A stretch of DNA of 7,657 nucleotides from Oscillospiraceae bacterium. GTDB lineage: Bacteria > Bacillota_A > Clostridia > Oscillospirales > Oscillospiraceae. The notes beneath the pieces are model-generated. The model was not told the DNA's origin and searched no databases. It was given only the letters and a program-made list of their open reading frames with translations. The position numbers and the translations under genes are program-made. Location: positions 1 to 7,657 of the forward strand of contig SVLA01000102.1 in the NCBI GenBank assembly GCA_015068175.1. Direction: 5' to 3'. Within the stretch, counting starts at the first letter, position 1, and each line of letters begins with the position of its first letter. This document shows, in pieces, positions 4,773 to 7,657 of the stretch.

Positions 4773-6185
4773 ATGAAAAAGATCTATCAATACAGAAAAA
4801 TGGTCATGTTTCTTGTGGCGGCGATGATCGTTGCCATCATGACGGCTGTGTTTTCCTTCACATGGCTCCGGGTTTACAGCGTCAACGGCGCTGTGTCTGA
4901 ACCCTTCCTGGGCCGCGGCAATGAAATCCTGGTGGGTATGTATGCGGTGCTGTGCATGCTGTTTTTTAAGTTGATGGGATGCTTCCGTGTGGGTTATCTG
5001 CGGGTCTACGATACGCTGTTCCATCAGTTTGGCGCGGTGCTGTGCGTTAACGGATTTATGTATGTGCTGCTGTGCCTGACCTGCCGCTGGCCCTTCGGTG
5101 ACCATATCGGTCCCATGGTGGTCATGACCGGTGTGGATGTGATCATCAGCATTCTGTGGGCCCTGATTTGCCGCGCCATCTACACCCGGGTGTCCCATCC
5201 CCGGGACCTGCTGGTGATCTATGGCGAATATCGGCCGGACAACCTGGTGCATAAGCTCTCCAGCCGGCCGGACAAATATCTGGTGAAGGAAGCCATCTCC
5301 TATGAAACGGATATCGGGGTCATTCAGAGAAAGATCAGGGAACATGGCAGCGTGGTGCTGACGGATATTCCCAGCCAGCTTCGGAATGATCTGCTGAAAT
5401 TCTGCTATGAGTATGATATCCGCTGTTATTGTGTACCGAAGATCTCCGATATTATGGTCATCGGCGCGGCGCAGATCAATCTGTTTGATACACCCCTGAT
5501 GCTGATGCGCAATCACGGCATCAGCCTGGGTCAGCGGTCCCTGAAGCGGGCCTTTGACATCGTGGCATCGATTTTGGGACTGATCCTGGCCAGCCCGGTG
5601 ATGCTGATCATTGCACTGTGCATCAAGCTGTATGACGGCGGCCCGGTGTTCTTTACCCAGGACCGGCTGACCAAGGATGGGAAGATCTTCAAGATCCTGA
5701 AATTCCGCAGCATGCGGGTGGATAACGGCCGCAACGGTTACTGCCTGACCAGAAAAAATGATGACCGGGTCACGCCGGTGGGGAAGATTCTGCGGAATAT
5801 CCATTTTGATGAACTGCCCCAGCTTATCAACATCCTCAAGGGGGATATGTCCGTGGTGGGGCCCCGGCCGGAATGCCCGGAGCTGGCGGAAGAATATCGG
5901 AAGATGATCCCGGAATTCCATTTCCGGCTGAAGGTCCGGGCCGGTCTGACCGGTTTTGCCCAGGTCTACGGCAAGTACAACACCACCCCCTACGACAAAC
6001 TGAAGCTGGATCTGACCTATATTGAAAAGTATTCCTTCCTGCTGGATCTGCAGCTCATCGCTATGACCCTGAAGATCCTTTTTCAGAAGGAAAATACGGA
6101 GGGCATCGAATCCTGGCAGACCACCGCGGCTACCAAAGACAACCTGGAAAAAATGGAAAAGGAGCGGGTGAAGAATCCGCTGTAA
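4773..6185 (+). CDS. Polyprenyl-phosphate sugar-1-phosphate transferase (WcaJ/WbaP-type initiating transferase)
   Basis: A 470-residue membrane enzyme expected to move a sugar-1-phosphate from a UDP-sugar to undecaprenyl phosphate, the first step of an exopolysaccharide, capsule or glycoprotein glycan. Four hydrophobic segments lie at about 10-30, 52-70, 84-104 and 114-137, followed by a soluble central domain (about 145-245). A hydrophobic segment at 262-284 with SP at 274-275 fits the re-entrant helix of this superfamily. The catalytic part has KFRSMR at 310-315, the Asp-Glu dyad D346-E347 in DELPQLINILKGDMSVVGPRP (346-366), and RAGLTGFAQVYGK at 389-401. Length and order match the large WcaJ/WbaP architecture. 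The ATG has a modest ribosome binding site (AAAGG, 4760-4764). The gene stands alone with its own promoter and a following hairpin. Which sugar it transfers cannot be told; UDP-Glc, UDP-Gal or a di-N-acetylated sugar are all possible. Confidence 0.93.
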   Translation: MKKIYQYRKMVMFLVAAMIVAIMTAVFSFTWLRVYSVNGAVSEPFLGRGNEILVGMYAVLCMLFFKLMGCFRVGYLRVYDTLFHQFGAVLCVNGFMYVLLCLTCRWPFGDHIGPMVVMTGVDVIISILWALICRAIYTRVSHPRDLLVIYGEYRPDNLVHKLSSRPDKYLVKEAISYETDIGVIQRKIREHGSVVLTDIPSQLRNDLLKFCYEYDIRCYCVPKISDIMVIGAAQINLFDTPLMLMRNHGISLGQRSLKRAFDIVASILGLILASPVMLIIALCIKLYDGGPVFFTQDRLTKDGKIFKILKFRSMRVDNGRNGYCLTRKNDDRVTPVGKILRNIHFDELPQLINILKGDMSVVGPRPECPELAEEYRKMIPEFHFRLKVRAGLTGFAQVYGKYNTTPYDKLKLDLTYIEKYSFLLDLQLIAMTLKILFQKENTEGIESWQTTAATKDNLEKMEKERVKNPL

Positions 6186-6190
6186 TAATC

Positions 6191-6219
6191 AGAGCCTGCT
6201 GCGCGATGCAGCAGGCTCT
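6191..6219. terminator. Shared hairpin terminator between the convergent sugar transferase and glmS genes
   Basis: A perfect 12-base-pair stem (AGAGCCTGCTGC, 6191-6202, with its complement at 6208-6219) has a 5-base loop. It fills the 39-base gap between the two stop codons. The T-rich tail is weak on both sides: on the plus strand it reads TCTCCTTATT and overlaps the end of glmS, and on the minus strand GATTATTA overlaps the other stop. It is likely used in both directions, though weaker than a classic terminator. Confidence 0.75.
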
Positions 6220-6224
6220 TCTCC

Positions 6225-7657
6225 TTATTCCACGGTGACGGATTTGGCAAGATTCCGGGGTTTATCCACATCACAGCCGCGGTTCAGCGCCATATAATAG
6301 GCGAAAACCTGCATGGGGATCAGGGTGATACTGGGCTGGAACATGGGGGCGACGGTGGGGACGCAGAGGATATTGGCGGCCTGCTTGGCGGCTTCGCCGG
6401 CCAGTTCCGTCAAGGTGACGCACAGAACATCGGCGCCCCGGGCGATGACCTCCCGGACGTTGGCCATGGTCTTGTCGAACAGCGGTCGGACCGTGGCCAG
6501 GGCCACCACCAGGGTGCCGCTTTCGATCAGGGAGATGGGACCGTGCTTCAGTTCGCCGGCGGGATAGGCTTCGCTGTGGAGGTAGGCGATCTCCTTCAGC
6601 TTCAGGCTGGCTTCCAGACAGACGGCGCTGTCCATATTCCGGCCGATATAGAAGGCGTCGTGGTGGCCGTAATAGCGGCTGGCGTAATACTGGAGCTTTT
6701 CCATGTTTTCCGGGGAGAGGGTGGCCGCGATGGCATCGGGGAGCTGTTCCAGGGCCCGGACGTTGGCGGTGTATTCTTCGGTGGACATGGTGCCCAGTTC
6801 GCGGGCCATGTGGAGCGCCAGCAGGTAGATCACGGACAACTGGGTGGTGAAGGCTTTGGTGGTGGCCACGGCGATCTCCGGGCCGGCCCAGGTGTAAATG
6901 GTCTGGTCGGCGGCCTTGGCAATGGCGGAGCCCACCACATTGACGATGGCCAGGGTGGCGGCGCCCCGGCGCTTGGCCTCCCGGAGGGCGGCCAGGGTAT
7001 CGGCGGTCTCGCCGGATTGGGAAATGATGATGACCAGGTTGTTTTCATCTACCACCGGATCGCTGTAACGGAATTCCGAGGCCATGACTGCTTCCGTAGG
7101 GATCCGGCAGGCCTTTTCGATGGTATATTTGGCCAGGACGGACACATAATAGGCAGAGCCGCAGGCCACCAGGTAGATCTTCCGCAGGCGGCGCAGGTAG
7201 GCTTCGTGGAGTTCAAGACCCTCCAAAACGATGCGGCCGTCCCGGATCCGGGGACTGATGGTGTCCCGCAGGGCCTTGGGCTGCTCGAAAATTTCCTTGA
7301 GCATGAAATGGTCGTAGCCGCCCCGTTCCGCCGCTGACAGTTCCCAGGTGATCCGCTCCCGGGCCTTTTCCAGCCGGTCGCCGCTGCGATCATAGAAGGC
7401 TACGTCCCGGGCGGTGAAGACTGCCATTTCGCCGTCTTCCAGATAGCTGACGGTTTGGGTATACTTCAAAATAGCCGGCACATCGGAGGCGATGAAATTC
7501 TCGCCGTTGCCGTAGCCGAAGATTAGGGGAGAGTCCTTTTTGACGGCGATCATGGTATCGGGTCGATCCGCGCAGAGGATGCCCAGGGCATAACTGCCCT
7601 CAATGCGGCTCAAGGCGTTGCGGACGGAACCCAGCAGGTCGCCGTTTCGGTCGTAGT
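6225..7657 (-). CDS. glmS: Glutamine-fructose-6-phosphate aminotransferase (isomerizing), 5' end cut by window edge
   Basis: GlmS makes glucosamine-6-phosphate from fructose-6-phosphate and glutamine, the entry to UDP-GlcNAc and peptidoglycan. The last 476 codons are visible; the frame stays open to the right edge, and the TTG near 7613 is an internal Leu codon, not a start. About 130 N-terminal residues, including the Cys1 glutaminase nucleophile, are missing. Counting from the edge, the end of the amidotransferase domain includes RIEGSYALGIL at about 17-27. The first sugar isomerase domain has VACGSAYY (163-170), ISQSGET (211-217) and AGPEIAVATTKAFT (257-270). The second has KLKEIAYLHSEAYPAGELKHGP (352-373). 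E355, H371 and K471 align with the isomerase residues E488, H504 and K603 of E. coli. The C-terminus PRNLAKSVTVE is the family hallmark. Any glmS ribozyme would lie outside this window, so regulation cannot be judged. Confidence 0.97.
   Translation of the reverse strand, partial: YDRNGDLLGSVRNALSRIEGSYALGILCADRPDTMIAVKKDSPLIFGYGNGENFIASDVPAILKYTQTVSYLEDGEMAVFTARDVAFYDRSGDRLEKARERITWELSAAERGGYDHFMLKEIFEQPKALRDTISPRIRDGRIVLEGLELHEAYLRRLRKIYLVACGSAYYVSVLAKYTIEKACRIPTEAVMASEFRYSDPVVDENNLVIIISQSGETADTLAALREAKRRGAATLAIVNVVGSAIAKAADQTIYTWAGPEIAVATTKAFTTQLSVIYLLALHMARELGTMSTEEYTANVRALEQLPDAIAATLSPENMEKLQYYASRYYGHHDAFYIGRNMDSAVCLEASLKLKEIAYLHSEAYPAGELKHGPISLIESGTLVVALATVRPLFDKTMANVREVIARGADVLCVTLTELAGEAAKQAANILCVPTVAPMFQPSITLIPMQVFAYYMALNRGCDVDKPRNLAKSVTVE

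Noticed and set aside
4674..5921. 415-codon minus-strand open frame opposite the sugar transferase
   Set aside because: Its codons align exactly with those of the plus-strand gene, which has clear family motifs; the His/Gln/Ile-rich translation is a complement artefact.
6543..7337. 264-codon plus-strand open frame over glmS
   Set aside because: It is the in-phase complement of glmS and has no recognisable domain.
7611..7613. TTG as the start codon of the glmS reading frame
   Set aside because: The frame stays open to the window edge, and the upstream residues (YDRNGDLLGSVRNA) continue the amidotransferase domain, so TTG is an internal Leu codon.

Overview
The window looks like a stretch of ordinary chromosome from a moderately GC-rich member of the Bacillota, most likely class Clostridia and probably Oscillospiraceae/Ruminococcaceae (Faecalibacterium/Gemmiger-like). 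This is inferred from strong AGGAGG-type ribosome binding sites, sigma-A promoters in AT-rich gaps, strong avoidance of TTA, CTA and TCA codons, the MltG / U32 peptidase neighbourhood known from Firmicutes, and the style of the proteins. The genus is a guess. I see no tRNA, rRNA, CRISPR array, insertion sequence, integrase or phage gene, and no gene-free stretch longer than 185 bases.

Layout: (a) Positions 3537 to 1, minus strand, hold a tightly packed operon transcribed right to left: a thymidylate-kinase-like protein, a DJ-1/PfpI family protein, the endolytic murein transglycosylase MltG with an unusually long acidic cytoplasmic tail, and a U32 peptidase-like protein cut by the left edge. 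Spacings are 3, 15 and 4 bases. A promoter precedes the kinase gene at about 3577-3605. (b) Positions 4587 to 3673, minus strand, hold a single gene for a cytosolic 5'-nucleotidase of the cN-I type, with a near-consensus promoter (4618-4646) and a strong intrinsic terminator (3632-3666) separating it from the operon. (c) Positions 4773-6185, plus strand, hold a single gene for a membrane polyprenyl-phosphate sugar-1-phosphate transferase of the WcaJ/WbaP kind, with an extended -10 promoter back to back with the nucleotidase promoter. (d) Positions 7657 to 6225, minus strand, hold glmS, convergent with the sugar transferase, with a hairpin between them that can serve both genes. Its 5' end lies outside the window.

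How the genes fit together: GlmS makes glucosamine-6-phosphate for UDP-GlcNAc, the sugar transferase starts a lipid-linked envelope glycan, and MltG cuts nascent peptidoglycan, so several genes serve the cell envelope. The kinase and the nucleotidase act in opposite directions on nucleoside monophosphates. The U32 protein next to mltG fits the Firmicutes context of tRNA wobble-uridine hydroxylation. I found no clearly new system. The points most worth a second look are the acidic MltG tail, the divergent TMK-like kinase and its coupling to a DJ-1 protein, the absence of a trmR-like methyltransferase between mltG and the U32 gene, and the stand-alone sugar transferase.
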